Assembly: GCA_965220665.1 (NCBI GenBank)
Contig: CBDCQQ010000005.1
Span: 1,302,001 to 1,366,000 of the forward strand
Direction of reading: 5' to 3'
DNA: 64,000 nucleotides
Source: JAJDZL01 sp965220665
GTDB taxonomy: Bacteria > Pseudomonadota > Gammaproteobacteria > Arenicellales > JAJDZL01
How positions within the stretch are numbered: position 1 is the stretch's first letter; every line of letters begins with the position of its first letter. A program made the translations under genes and the position numbers. This document shows, piece by piece, positions 18,238 to 28,277 of the stretch. Under the pieces are notes generated by a model. It had not been told where the DNA came from, searched no databases, and worked only from the letters and a program-made list of their open reading frames with translations.

Positions 18238-19525
18238 AAACCGAGGTGATCGGGTTCATCATAGGCGGATGAAGACGATCATGAAACTGGAAGAAATCAG
18301 GACTCTGGAAGACGTGCAGGCGTTTTTGGAAGGTACTCAGGCAGTGGTGTTTGAGGTGATCGACAGCAAAGCGGCTCGCTATCGATGGATTGAGCGTGTT
18401 TTGATTCGTTTCAATTATTCGAAGCTGTCGAAGAAGCAGCGCGGTCTGGTGATTCGTTTGCTGATGAAGGTCAGCGGCTATTCGCGCCAGCAGGTTGCCC
18501 GATTGGTCAAGTGCTATCGAACCAAGGGTCGGGTCAGTTGTGGCCGTGTCGGCGGCGTTCGATTTGCCCGCCGGTACACGGAGCAGGACATTGCGCTGTT
18601 GGTGGAAACGGACCGGCTGCATGATGTGCCCAATGGTCTGGCGGTGAAGAAAATATTTGAACGGGCCTGGGTCGAGTACGGCGATGAGCGCTTTCGGCGC
18701 CTGGCCACCATTTCGGTGTCGCACATTTACAATCTGAGAAAGTCTGCCAGCTACCAGCGTCAGCGCACCTGGCGTGCGAAGACGCAGTCTCGGCAGATTG
18801 ACATTGGCACCCGGAAACGGCCGCAGCCGGATGGCAAGCCCGGCTATCTGCGCGTTGACACGGTCCACCAGGGCGATCAGGATGGTCGCAAGGGGCTTTA
18901 TCACATCAACGCAGTTGATCAGGTCACGCAGTTCGAATGTGTTGTTTCAGTTGAGAAAATCACTGAACGGCATCTGATACCGGCACTGCAGATGCTGATT
19001 GACGGCTTTCCGTTTGAGATCCTTGGATTCCATACCGACAATGGCAGTGAATACATCAACTACAAAGTGGCAGAGCTTTTGAACAAACTGCACATTGAGT
19101 TCACCAAGTCGCGCACCCGGCACAGCAATGACAATGCGCTGGTCGAGTGCAAGAATGGGCACGTGATTCGAAAACTGCTCGGTCATGCGCATATCCCACA
19201 GGATTGTGCCGGTGCGGTGAACGAATTCAATCGCAGCTGTCTGTTTGTCTATGTCAACTATCATCGGCCGTGTCTGTTTGCCAAACGAGAGGTTGACGAA
19301 CGCGGCCGGCAGAAGAAACTTTATCCGTATGAACGGGTGCAGACGCCGTATGAGAAACTCAAGTCGTTGCCGGAGGCATGGCAGTATCTGAAACCGGGGG
19401 TGAGTTTCGAACAACTTGATGCGCTGGCTGCGAGGATGAGTGATAATGAAGCGGCACAGTGGCTGCAGGATGAGCGGACGAAATTATTCAGTGAGGTTGC
19501 CCGGCAGCAACGCCTGCAGGGTTGA
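18227..19525 (+). CDS. IS transposase (integrase-core DDE)
   Basis: The 432-residue product has an N-terminal helix-turn-helix region (about 60-120, MKVSGYSRQQVARLVKCY) and an rve-type catalytic core. The three acidic residues are in YLRVDTVHQGD, GFHTDNGSEYIN and NDNALVECKNG. The ATG at 18227 lies in the subterminal repeat; 18269 or 18281 (MKLEEIRTLEDV) are better-looking alternative starts. The reading frame is intact, so the element may still be active. Confidence 0.85.
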   Translation: MSLKNRGDRVHHRRMKTIMKLEEIRTLEDVQAFLEGTQAVVFEVIDSKAARYRWIERVLIRFNYSKLSKKQRGLVIRLLMKVSGYSRQQVARLVKCYRTKGRVSCGRVGGVRFARRYTEQDIALLVETDRLHDVPNGLAVKKIFERAWVEYGDERFRRLATISVSHIYNLRKSASYQRQRTWRAKTQSRQIDIGTRKRPQPDGKPGYLRVDTVHQGDQDGRKGLYHINAVDQVTQFECVVSVEKITERHLIPALQMLIDGFPFEILGFHTDNGSEYINYKVAELLNKLHIEFTKSRTRHSNDNALVECKNGHVIRKLLGHAHIPQDCAGAVNEFNRSCLFVYVNYHRPCLFAKREVDERGRQKKLYPYERVQTPYEKLKSLPEAWQYLKPGVSFEQLDALAARMSDNEAAQWLQDERTKLFSEVARQQRLQG

Positions 19526-19572
19526 GATGGGATGGCAGAGAAAAACTCAATTTTGGCAAGATTTATTCGATC

Positions 19573-19703
19573 ACCGCAGAATAAACCTGTGAATAAATCC
19601 ATAAAAAACACCAGGAATTGCGCGCTTTTGGGAGGCGCATATCCTTGTTGCTACGCAACTGTTTTTTTACGGATTTTTTAACAGGTTTATTTCCGCTCCG
19701 TGG
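19573..19703. repeat. Long imperfect inverted repeat in the IS right non-coding end
   Basis: The left arm (19573-19608) and right arm (19662-19703) pair imperfectly over about 36 bases, sharing the core AATAAACCTGT and AAATCC-TAAAAAA. The loop is about 53 nt. In RNA this would be a stable hairpin just past the transposase stop, acting as a terminator or shielding against outside transcription. Its A-rich and T-rich flanks allow termination in either direction. Confidence 0.6.
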
Positions 19704-19738
19704 TTAATTTCAGACTCATTTTGCAATTGGAAAACACT

Positions 19739-20237
19739 GTGCTTCGTGAGCCTTGAACACACGTGTATCAGTGAGAACGCCAAGAGCATTATCCACACCA
19801 ACTCGCTGAGTTAGGCGTCGAGTGCCCAACAGGATGCCGAAATTGAGTCCTGGCATGCAGAACCGACTGTCTTCAGTTGCAATTCGACGGTGACAGCAAC
19901 AGACTAGGTCCGCACCTGCGCCAAACGCCATCGAATGTACCAGCGCAACCGTAACCATTGGTGCATGAAACACAGCCTGTAGCATACGTTCTATGTCCAA
20001 CACGCGGTGAGCCACTTCCGAATCTGAAAGACTTTCAATTTCATTCAGATCAAAGCCTGTGGAAAAAACCCTCCCAGCACCGTGCAGGACGAGTGTACGG
20101 GTGCTGTCGTTCCCTGATTTTTCAATTTCTTCTGAAATCGCGTCAACTAACTCCGCATTCAGCGCGTTGCCGCGTTCAGGGCGATTAAGTGTCAGAATCT
20201 TCAGCGTATCCTGCCGTTCTACAATCAGTACGCTCAT
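19739..20237 (-). pseudogene. Enoyl-CoA hydratase/isomerase, 5' part truncated by an IS
   Basis: This is the N-terminal 165 or so residues of a crotonase: ILTLNRPERGNALNAELV, VLHGAGRVFSTGFDL (oxyanion-hole region), VTVALVHSMAFGAGADLVC (second oxyanion Gly), and RFCMPGLNFGI. The frame now runs a few codons into the IS and stops. The substrate is unknown; typical members hydrate or isomerise acyl-CoA thioesters. Without residues 166-251 (trimerisation helices) it is unlikely to work. Confidence 0.88.
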
Positions 20238-20586
20238 CGGCTTTGATTTGTCTGGTCAAAATTAGTCGTCGCTTATCATATACGAATTGCGACACTGATC
20301 TTGTGAGTAACCCAAACCGAGAGTTTTCTGTTGGTGTGACACTCTCGGTTTGAATTTCTCTGCCGCACGTATATGGCATCGCTTGAACAGTTAATTTATA
20401 TGCCAGCCCCGGTTTTCGCACCATCAAAGACTGAAAAGAGTGCATAGAATGGTCGCGCAGGCGATTGTGGCAAGTTTCGGACGCGCAAAATTCGCCCAGG
20501 GTCATAAATGGGATGATGAAATGAATCCAATCGCCGACAAAAATTTGTCCACGTATGAACTTTTGAAGCCTATTCAAGTGTTATCA
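20238..20586. other. Intergenic stretch upstream of the enoyl-CoA hydratase remnant
   Basis: No gene was found. It contains a perfect 11-bp inverted repeat at 20314-20351 (AAACCGAGAGT / ACTCTCGGTTT, 16-nt loop), about 80 bases before the hydratase start. Lacking a T-run on the reverse strand, it looks more like an operator than an intrinsic terminator for the NTPase gene that ends at 20587. Confidence 0.5.
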
Positions 20587-23500
20587 CTATCCGGCGGGTT
20601 GAGAAACATCAATTACACAAACTGAAATTTTTCTTCGCATTTCCACGGGCAAACTTTCCTTGAGACTCCTCTCTAATTCCTCGGGACTTTTAGGTATTCC
20701 ACTGACTCCTGGCTTGGGTCTTGTAGATTCCGAAAAGCCGAACCAGAAAACACCGTAAATTCCATATCCATCCGCATCAGGATCACGGGTATATTTCTTT
20801 GCCAACTGATTAAGAATTGCGCTCCATACATCTCTATGGTCACTTTTTTTCAGCTCGACAGGCACGTTAAAGTTGTTAAAACAAACGCGAATATCTGACC
20901 GTTTATCGTCAGCATATCGTCCTTCCGGCTGCACATCAATACCTAAAGAACGAATGCTGTTGCGTAAATCCGACATAAGCGCATCCCGGCAAGCGTTCTC
21001 ATTTCTTGGCCCGACTGGATGATTGTGACTATCGACATTCCAGTACTGTCGCCAACCTGAAGCAGGTCCATTTCGAATTTCGTTTGTGATGTGCCGTAAC
21101 TTATCCTCGATTAAAGCTGCTAGATCGGCAGCATTTGCTGGTTTGCAATTTCGCAGCGTTTCACAAACTTGTTCAAGACTCGGTTGGTGATACTCTTTCT
21201 CCCGTCTCATTTTTTGCTGTAGGTTCGCCGCATTCATCAACAATGCTCTCCACCCAATCAAATTCTCGTCTTCAGTCAGTTCTTGAAGTGCTGTAGTAGC
21301 GTTCACAGACGAATTAGTGGCTAGTTGTTCAATTAATTCTCGCACACAATCTCCAGCACTCATTCTTTGCGATGATGATCGATTCTGGTGAAGGTGAGTA
21401 TCCAAGCCGTCAAAGCCAGTCGGAGAAATCGGACCAACGTGTCGAATTAGCAGCTTGATCCCTTCAGGTTCAAGACGTCCAAACAACTTAGCCGAACCAT
21501 AGAAAAATTCGACAAGGCAACGCTCAAGATCAACAGCACCATTTTTGTAGCTGACAACATGTGCATTAAGTCTACCTGCAAATTTGTTTGATGAAATAAG
21601 CATTCCAGCCAATAACCAAAATACCCGCTGGCCTGCGTTCATACTCTTGCGGCAAAGTTTATTTTCGATCAACTCTGTTAACCTGTTCCTTTCGTTGTGC
21701 AGACGTAGTGCAGAAGTCAGCAAATTGCGTAAGTCTCGTAGCTGCGACTCCCGGCAACGTAAAGGAAATGTTTTTAGCAATCGAAGTGATACGAGTTGTG
21801 CCAGCTGTTTGTAATCTTCTGAATATGCGAGTTCATGTAAGCCTTCAATTCCTCCTTTACGCCTGCGTAATTGGGAACTGGCAAATTTAAACAGTACCTT
21901 GGCCACCAACTCTGGATGGTTTGTTAATAATTCAGGAAACCATCGAAATTTCGGTCCAGAAAGAGTATCGATATCTCTAGGTGTTCTCCAGTATGGCTCC
22001 GTGAAGTGTAGGGCGATTAGCAGGCGTAATTTTTCTTCATTTAAATCAATTGTGTGTTCGGGCACATTAGAAATCAGTTCAATCATTCCTGCAAGAATGG
22101 GAAAGGCGAGAAAATGTCGTTTTTTTTCACAATGAAGATTTATGACTTCGTCGTCGCTTGGGATATCGCTCCGATTGATTGAATTGCGCAAACCTTGCAA
22201 CACAGCATTTACTAGGTCAGGGTCATCTCCCACCAAGTTGTACACTCTGTTCTCGGGTTTATCGCCGTATACATCTCGGAAGCCACCAAGATAAACCGAC
22301 GCCAACTTCGAAAGTAATTGAATTTCAACTCGATTTTCTCGGAATGCGGTTTCGTAAGGCTTAAGAAATTCCTGCCATTCTTTCTGACGCTGTTGATCAC
22401 CCTGTTTACGCGACTGTTTCAAGAATTGTTGTTTTTGTGATTCGAGTTGGCCTAGTGTTTCATCGAACACTTTCTTTAGCTCAGGGCTTTGCTGAAGAAG
22501 CGTGTAGACTTCTTTCGTGAAATCTCCCTGATGACTTCGGTCGAAATCACTTATCCAGATAGCTGCTTCGTGTACGAGCCAATATTTCGCATCTTCATTA
22601 GACAGCTCAAGCCCTTTCCCTATACACCAGAATCCATAGTTTTCTGGCTTTTGAGCTCCAAACTGTCTTTTCCACTGTGACTTTACGCACTGCCCGAACG
22701 CACGTCCGTCATTACAGTTCTGATTTTCGATGCAAGTTGACAATCCCCGTTCTAGTAGCCATTGGTGGAAATTAGTGCGTTTTTCGATCCAAGATCTAAT
22801 GAATGTTGAATCTTTCCCATCGGGAACAGAGTATTCCTCCCAATCATCAACACCGGAAGCAAATCCCAGCCAATCGAACAGTCGATAACGATCAACCTCC
22901 CCCTCAAACTTGTCCAAGTATTCTCGTAGCCACGTTCGAGCCAAGTTTCGCCAGGAGAAAGGCCAACGGTTTGCGAAATGCACTGGCAACCTGAATTTTT
23001 CTTTTTTCTCTACAAGCTGGTCAAGCAGACATGCCAATTGATCCGCGGTTGAATTTTCAGGTACATCGTTACGCCAGAAGAATTGGTAATTTATTAAGAT
23101 ACTCGCCACGTCTGGCATTCGAAAGTAATTCAGTAATTCAGCCGTTTTTACATATTTAGGGTACAGTTTGATCAAAATTCCATTTGTCAGCTCACAATCC
23201 GGATCGCGAATTTTTCCATCGTAAACATCGTCAAGCAATCCTTTCAGTTCAGCATCAACATTTGTAATGCCACAACATTGGTGCTCAAGCGCATCAATTG
23301 CGTTAGTCTTGATACTAGACGATACTGAATCATGTCTCAGAATCGCAAGCAGAAACTCGGATATTCCGTGAAGTGGCTCGCTATACCGAAGCATTGCAAC
23401 AACAATCCAGGATAACGATGACTCGGTGTTAGCTTCCAAAGATTCCCAAAAAATCTTTTGAATTTCTTTGACTGTATCTTGTGTAGCAATGTCGCCAAAA

Positions 23501-24810
23501 CGCACATCTATTCCATTCTTTCGTACGTGCCAGAGGTTTTCCCCTAGATTCCGACGCAGTAATTTCAGCAGAAAAATTTTTTCGTCGTTCAAGAAAGACT
23601 TGACATCGCCATACAGCAATGTACCCAGGGGGTCGCACTCCATGATTTGATATCGTCGAGACTTACAATGCGCTGCAAGCCATGCTGACAGACCTCGCAG
23701 ATCGTAAACGACCGAATCATCGTAGCCAATAATCAGTGACATCAATCGACTCAATGGCAATCCTTCATCGATTAGTTTGCAAAGATAACGCCCAGCAAGA
23801 AACTCTGCAACGTGCCGGTGAATGGGGACAACACGGTTTTCTGATGGTGTATGAAACAGATTGGAGCGTACCACCCGATGAACTTCCGCTCCATCGCCTG
23901 AAAAGATATGATTCAAGTCAGGGAAATCAGGGGCAGCTATTCCACCAACCTGAGTGAAACCTTGCTTGCCGGACAAAAGTTGAATGGCACACAGCTTTCC
24001 TGCTTTGTCCAAAAGAACTTCGGGATTAGATGCAAGGGTTTGATTTGCCAGTTGACTTTCTATATTAGGATCCTTCAGCAAGTTCAGACAGGCCAATTCG
24101 AACGTCTCGGTGCGTGTTCGAGGAAACTCGTGTTCGCCCAATTCACGATATGCCTTGACCAGCATTTTCAGTGTATGCGGGTTGTGAAGCAATTCAGCAA
24201 GTTGATTGTTTCTAACTGATTCCACGAACGCTTCAGGATGTTCAATATTCAAACTAGCTAACAGTTGGATCACTTGCTCATTTGTTAAAGGGTCGAGGCG
24301 ATATACACTGATTTGACCATCTGGAGAAACAGATTTCAGATGCGTGCGATCATTGGTTCCATACCAGTCTGCTTCTCGGCAGGACAAACGAAAGCGAGGG
24401 TTGCCCAGCATCTGGAGTTTCCGACATACATCATCCAGTACTGTTCTCCCGTCCTGTGATCCAATCCGTTTTTCGTCGAGTGCATCGATAAATAACGTCG
24501 TATTGGGATTTAGTCCAGTTTGATCGAGATTAACAAATTCGCGAACTGTCTCGTAATGGCAATTCGATTTCCCCCCTTCTTTTCTAAATAATTCTGTTTT
24601 CCCTGCTCCGGGCGGTCCGACCAAGACAAATGCTTGAACTTCACACAAATGTTCAAGCGAAAGAGATTCGTTTGAAGGTGTTTCTTTGTTTTTCTGTAAC
24701 AAGGCGTGGGTCGAAATGCCTGCTTCACTTTCCTCGAATGGTTGATGAGATTCCGATAATCTGCCACCTTCACTAAAATAATGACAGGTGCGGGAAGCAA
24801 AATAGGTCAT
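20587..24810 (-). CDS. Giant NACHT-type NTPase with C-terminal PD-(D/E)XK nuclease-like domain (candidate defence protein)
   Basis: The product has 1407 residues (from ATG 24810). Walker A GPPGAGKT is about at 65-72 and Walker B LFIDALDEKR at 106-115. The DALDE form is typical of NACHT/STAND ATPases. About 1100 residues of helical, Leu-rich sequence follow, probably a sensor or scaffold region. Near the C-terminus SDIRVCFNN, then VPVELKKSD, gives D-x12-E-x-K (around 1306-1321) and then a helix (SAILNQLAKKYTRD), the pattern of restriction-type nucleases. NTPase switch, sensor and nuclease in one chain suggests an abortive-infection or anti-phage role; this is inference. It overlaps the preceding DUF4143 gene by one base (TGATG). 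The region is A+T-rich, consistent with transfer. Confidence 0.7.
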   Translation of the reverse strand: MTYFASRTCHYFSEGGRLSESHQPFEESEAGISTHALLQKNKETPSNESLSLEHLCEVQAFVLVGPPGAGKTELFRKEGGKSNCHYETVREFVNLDQTGLNPNTTLFIDALDEKRIGSQDGRTVLDDVCRKLQMLGNPRFRLSCREADWYGTNDRTHLKSVSPDGQISVYRLDPLTNEQVIQLLASLNIEHPEAFVESVRNNQLAELLHNPHTLKMLVKAYRELGEHEFPRTRTETFELACLNLLKDPNIESQLANQTLASNPEVLLDKAGKLCAIQLLSGKQGFTQVGGIAAPDFPDLNHIFSGDGAEVHRVVRSNLFHTPSENRVVPIHRHVAEFLAGRYLCKLIDEGLPLSRLMSLIIGYDDSVVYDLRGLSAWLAAHCKSRRYQIMECDPLGTLLYGDVKSFLNDEKIFLLKLLRRNLGENLWHVRKNGIDVRFGDIATQDTVKEIQKIFWESLEANTESSLSWIVVAMLRYSEPLHGISEFLLAILRHDSVSSSIKTNAIDALEHQCCGITNVDAELKGLLDDVYDGKIRDPDCELTNGILIKLYPKYVKTAELLNYFRMPDVASILINYQFFWRNDVPENSTADQLACLLDQLVEKKEKFRLPVHFANRWPFSWRNLARTWLREYLDKFEGEVDRYRLFDWLGFASGVDDWEEYSVPDGKDSTFIRSWIEKRTNFHQWLLERGLSTCIENQNCNDGRAFGQCVKSQWKRQFGAQKPENYGFWCIGKGLELSNEDAKYWLVHEAAIWISDFDRSHQGDFTKEVYTLLQQSPELKKVFDETLGQLESQKQQFLKQSRKQGDQQRQKEWQEFLKPYETAFRENRVEIQLLSKLASVYLGGFRDVYGDKPENRVYNLVGDDPDLVNAVLQGLRNSINRSDIPSDDEVINLHCEKKRHFLAFPILAGMIELISNVPEHTIDLNEEKLRLLIALHFTEPYWRTPRDIDTLSGPKFRWFPELLTNHPELVAKVLFKFASSQLRRRKGGIEGLHELAYSEDYKQLAQLVSLRLLKTFPLRCRESQLRDLRNLLTSALRLHNERNRLTELIENKLCRKSMNAGQRVFWLLAGMLISSNKFAGRLNAHVVSYKNGAVDLERCLVEFFYGSAKLFGRLEPEGIKLLIRHVGPISPTGFDGLDTHLHQNRSSSQRMSAGDCVRELIEQLATNSSVNATTALQELTEDENLIGWRALLMNAANLQQKMRREKEYHQPSLEQVCETLRNCKPANAADLAALIEDKLRHITNEIRNGPASGWRQYWNVDSHNHPVGPRNENACRDALMSDLRNSIRSLGIDVQPEGRYADDKRSDIRVCFNNFNVPVELKKSDHRDVWSAILNQLAKKYTRDPDADGYGIYGVFWFGFSESTRPKPGVSGIPKSPEELERSLKESLPVEMRRKISVCVIDVSQPAG

Positions 24811-25788
24811 CAACCTTCAACCTGTTCTGAAGCTGGAGTAGCAAGAAACTCTGCAAGCTCAGTTTCACTTCCACCGATTCCCAAGCGGTTGATGGAGCGT
24901 GCGCGATTTGAGAAATTCTCTTCGAATTTGTCAATGCCTTTCATGCGAAACCGTTGCCTACCACTTTTTACTTCAATAGCAGTGAGGTGGTTGGCGCGAG
25001 CGACTACGAAATCCACTTCAAAATTATCTTTCCGCCAGTAACTAAGTTCAGCACGGGGACTGAGGGAATTCAACAGATGCGCTCCTACCGCACTTTCCAC
25101 GAGTCTTCCCCAGAATGTGCGATCAGATTTCGCTTCTTCGAACGTATATCCAGAACTCGCAGACATCAAGGCAGTGTTGTGCACAATTAACTTGGGAGAG
25201 GAACCTCTTCGCAATAAGTTCGAAGAAAACTTAGAAAGACCAGAAATTAGCTTCACCTGCGACATTAGGTCGAGATAACGCGCCAAAGTAGTCGTGTTGC
25301 CAGCATCCTGAAGCGAACCGAGCATCTTGGTATAGGAAAGTTCCTGTCCAGAGAAAGTTGAGCCCAATTCAAATAGACGTTTTAGCAGGATCGGCTTATC
25401 GATGCGTTGCAGAGCCAATATATCGCGTTCTATGCACGTATTGACTAAAGCGTCAAGAACGTAATTTCGCCAACGATCTTCGTTGTCAATGAATGATGCG
25501 GATTTTGGATAACCCCCGAAGTAAATGAACTTATCCAAGTCAAAGTCAAATGCTGCAGCCATTTCAGAGAATGACCAGTGGTTAAGTCGAATGGTCTCAA
25601 ATCTGCCAGCGAGACTTTCGTTCACTCCCTGTTGCATCAGTAGTGGCGCAGACCCCAGTAGCACAACATGCATTTTTCGACCTTCAATCTGGTCCTGGTC
25701 CCACAGTCCTTTTACGATCTCCGACCAGTTTGGAATCTTTTGAATTTCGTCCAGTGCAAGGATATAGCCAGATTCAGATTGATCAGCC
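24810..25788 (-). pseudogene. DUF4143-family AAA ATPase, 3' part separated by an IS
   Basis: This encodes residues from DQSESGYILALDEIQKIPNW onward. LALDEIQK is Walker B, VVLLGSAPLLMQ and LAGRFETIRLNHWSF are typical of the family, and the DUF4143 part ends with FWGRLVESAVGAHLLN, ELSYWRKDNFEVDFVV and AIEVKSG. The last two motifs resemble a nuclease-like fold found at the end of many such proteins. A start inside the IS could in theory express this piece, but it lacks Walker A. It abuts the NTPase gene. Confidence 0.88.
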
Positions 25789-28277
25789 TCAGACATCCTG
25801 ACCCCTTAGCCCGATGATTGTATCAGTCGATCTTATTAAGGTGTTGAATAATCGTCATAATTTTGTCATTTATCTCCAAATTTGGCTTGCATTTGGATTT
25901 GTCTTCTGCTAACATTAATATGTACATAAATAAGGTTTTGAGCAACACTCCAGGAATCCAGAATGCAACTGAACATCCCAATCACCCCCCCCCGGAAACC
26001 ACCCCGATCGCAAACGGCTTCTCTGTCAGCTTCGAAGATGACAAGGTGACCTACTTCTCCAACCTGATGCCGTTCAAAAGCCACGATGCAAACGACGCAC
26101 AGACGCGCGCCCTGACCGTTGCAGAATTGCGGGTCGACTGTCGTCTGCCGGCAAACAGAATCACCGAAGCGATGGGCATCTCAAGAGCCATGCTGATGGG
26201 ACACTGCAAAACCTACCGCAAACATGGCAGTGCGGGATTTTTCATGCCGCGCAAGGAAAAACGATGCACTGCAATTGATGCCCAGACCAAGTACGAAGCC
26301 GAAGCGCTGCTGGCCCAGGGTTTCAGTGCCAGCAAGACGGCACAGAAGATCGGCATTGCGGTGGCCACGCTGACCTATCACATCCGCGCCGGGCGGATTG
26401 CGAAGCACAAGCGGCAGCCGAAACAGCCTGCGGTTGCTGAGATCGAATCTGCGGCATCTGCAACCGCGTGTGCAGACGAGTCGAAAGCGCTCCAGCGCAG
26501 CGCGCGCAATGTGCGCGACCGCAACGCTTCGATGGGGCGGGCGACAACCGATGTTGTCGGTCGCACGCTGGCGATGACAAGCGGGTCGCCACACGCGGCG
26601 GCGCCGAGTTTTGATCAATCGGCTCACAGTGTTCAAAGAGGCGGCGTGCTCAGTGCTTTGCCGATGTTGATTGAACAGGGCATCGATACCGCACCGATAC
26701 AATTGCCCAACGGCTATTACAGTGCGCAGTCGTTGTTAACGTTTCTGGCATTGATCGCGATGGCACGGGTATCGAATCCGGAACAGCTGCGCTATGACGC
26801 ACCGGGCGAATGGGGGCAGATTCTTGGACTTGACCGCTGTCCTGAGGTGAAAACGCTGCGCAGCAAAATCCGTTTGTTCAGCAAAGACTTTGAGCGGGTT
26901 TTGCTGTGGCAGCAGACGCTGTCGAAGCGATGGCTGCTGCAAGACTGTCAATACGATGCGGTGTTGCTGGTTGACGGGCATACGAAAGTCTACAGTGGTC
27001 AAGGCAGATTGGCGAAGAAGTTCATTTCGCGCCAGAAACTGTGTCTGCCTGCGGCTGCGAGTTACTGGGTCAATACGCTTGGTGGCCAGCCACTGCTTTG
27101 TCTGCATCAGGATTACGATCCCGGGATGGTCAAGGCGCTGGAACACGTTGTGGTCAAAGAACTGCAGGCGATCGGTGCAGTGACTGACGAGGCGCCGGAT
27201 TTGACCGACACTGCCAGCACCGAAGCGCCCTGGGTGACCTTGGTGTTTGATCGCGAGGGATGGAGTCCGAAGATGATGCGCAGACTGGCGCGCAAGGGCA
27301 TTGCGTGTGTGAACTGGCACAAGAACTTCAAGGCACCTGCGTGGGACGGTGCGGATTACTGCGAAAGTGTTGTGACGGTCTATGGCCCGGCTCAGAGTCA
27401 CCAACAGACGGTGATGCTCGCTGAGAAATCCATCGTGCTGGACAAAGACCTGTCGGTGCGCCAGATCCGGCGCCGGCTCGACAGTGGACGCGAGGTTGCG
27501 ATTGTCACGACCCATCCGACGCTGTCAACTGAACAGGTGGCATCGTTGATGTTTTCGCGCTGGTCGCAGGAGAATTTCTTCAAGTACATGCGCGATCAGT
27601 TCAGTGTTGACGCATTGACCTCGCATGCATTGGCACCGATGGACGATGACACGGTTGTGGTCAATCCACGCAGGCGCAATCTTGAAAAGCAGGTCAACAA
27701 GCTGTGGGGGCGCATCACGACGATGCGCAATCGAATCGCGAAACTCGCCAAAGATGATGCCAAAGCACACCAGTGTGCGCAACTCGCTGAGCACATTGAG
27801 CAGCTTGAAGCCGAGCATGAGAAGGTGCGCATTGAGAAAAACGCGACCGACAAGCACATCCTTGCTGGACAGCTTGAAGCATCTGAGCGCCTTGAGGTGC
27901 TGCCGAAATCACAGCGGCTGTTTATCGACATCATTCGCATGATCGCCTATCGGGCGGAAACCCGCATGATTCCGGCTGTCGCCGGTGCACAGGGTAAAAA
28001 AACCAATCCGAGAAAGGCCCTGCAGCGGTTGTTTGATGCCGATGCGAACATTATTCCAGATCACGACAAAGGGCTGCTGAAAGTACAGATTCTTGGCTTG
28101 GGCAGCAATTGCGTAGACCGGGCTCTGATACCCCTGCTTGATGAATTGACAGCGACTGAAACTGTGTATCCCGGAACGAATCTGAAACTCGTTTACGAAC
28201 TGGCGGCAGACTGATTTCAACCCCGCAAATCAGCAATCATGTACACTTCGAAATTGGCTGGGGGTCAGGATGTCTGA
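25789..28277 (+). mobile_element. Insertion sequence (2489 bp) inside a DUF4143 ATPase gene
   Basis: The terminal inverted repeats are perfect for 17 bp (TCAGACATCCTGACCCC inward from both ends). The flanking direct repeat is GCC (25786-25788 and 28278-28280). Removing the IS plus one copy restores the ATPase frame exactly (ARAKADQSESGYIL), which confirms the ends. It holds one large transposase gene. The family is not certain: it looks like a member of the IS4/IS1634-type DDE superfamily. Confidence 0.9.
25863..28214 (+). CDS. Large DDE transposase
   Basis: This frame is up to 783 residues long. The N-terminal part has two helix-turn-helix-like segments (ANRITEAMGISRAMLMGH, SASKTAQKIGIAVATLTYH). 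The catalytic acidic residues fit D in VLLVDGHTKVYSG, D in TLVFDREGWSP and E in SQENFFKYMRDQF. A coiled-coil stretch follows (about residues 630-680). The first start is a TTG (25863); the ATG at 25920 is equally possible, and neither has a clear ribosome binding site. A run of nine C lies at 25985-25993, near the N-terminus. The rest of the frame is undamaged. Confidence 0.8.
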   Translation: MSFISKFGLHLDLSSANINMYINKVLSNTPGIQNATEHPNHPPPETTPIANGFSVSFEDDKVTYFSNLMPFKSHDANDAQTRALTVAELRVDCRLPANRITEAMGISRAMLMGHCKTYRKHGSAGFFMPRKEKRCTAIDAQTKYEAEALLAQGFSASKTAQKIGIAVATLTYHIRAGRIAKHKRQPKQPAVAEIESAASATACADESKALQRSARNVRDRNASMGRATTDVVGRTLAMTSGSPHAAAPSFDQSAHSVQRGGVLSALPMLIEQGIDTAPIQLPNGYYSAQSLLTFLALIAMARVSNPEQLRYDAPGEWGQILGLDRCPEVKTLRSKIRLFSKDFERVLLWQQTLSKRWLLQDCQYDAVLLVDGHTKVYSGQGRLAKKFISRQKLCLPAAASYWVNTLGGQPLLCLHQDYDPGMVKALEHVVVKELQAIGAVTDEAPDLTDTASTEAPWVTLVFDREGWSPKMMRRLARKGIACVNWHKNFKAPAWDGADYCESVVTVYGPAQSHQQTVMLAEKSIVLDKDLSVRQIRRRLDSGREVAIVTTHPTLSTEQVASLMFSRWSQENFFKYMRDQFSVDALTSHALAPMDDDTVVVNPRRRNLEKQVNKLWGRITTMRNRIAKLAKDDAKAHQCAQLAEHIEQLEAEHEKVRIEKNATDKHILAGQLEASERLEVLPKSQRLFIDIIRMIAYRAETRMIPAVAGAQGKKTNPRKALQRLFDADANIIPDHDKGLLKVQILGLGSNCVDRALIPLLDELTATETVYPGTNLKLVYELAAD

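Larger units (their letters stand above)
18174..19738 (+). mobile_element. Insertion sequence (1565 bp, rve-type DDE transposase) inside an enoyl-CoA hydratase gene
   Basis: Both ends read inward as AGTGTT(G/T)TCCAA and then AAATGAGTCTGAA, giving imperfect terminal inverted repeats of about 29 bp. The direct repeat GTGCT flanks it (18169-18173 and 19739-19743), a 5-bp target duplication. It encodes one transposase. The family is uncertain: the integrase-core transposase and TGT-type ends recall IS481 or related unclassified groups. The intact target site on reversal implies a fairly recent insertion. Confidence 0.9.

Noticed and set aside
17912..18904. A 330-codon reverse frame covering the hydratase 3' part and the transposase
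   Set aside because: Only the last 86 or so codons are crotonase-like; the rest is antisense to the intact transposase. It is a fusion created by the insertion.
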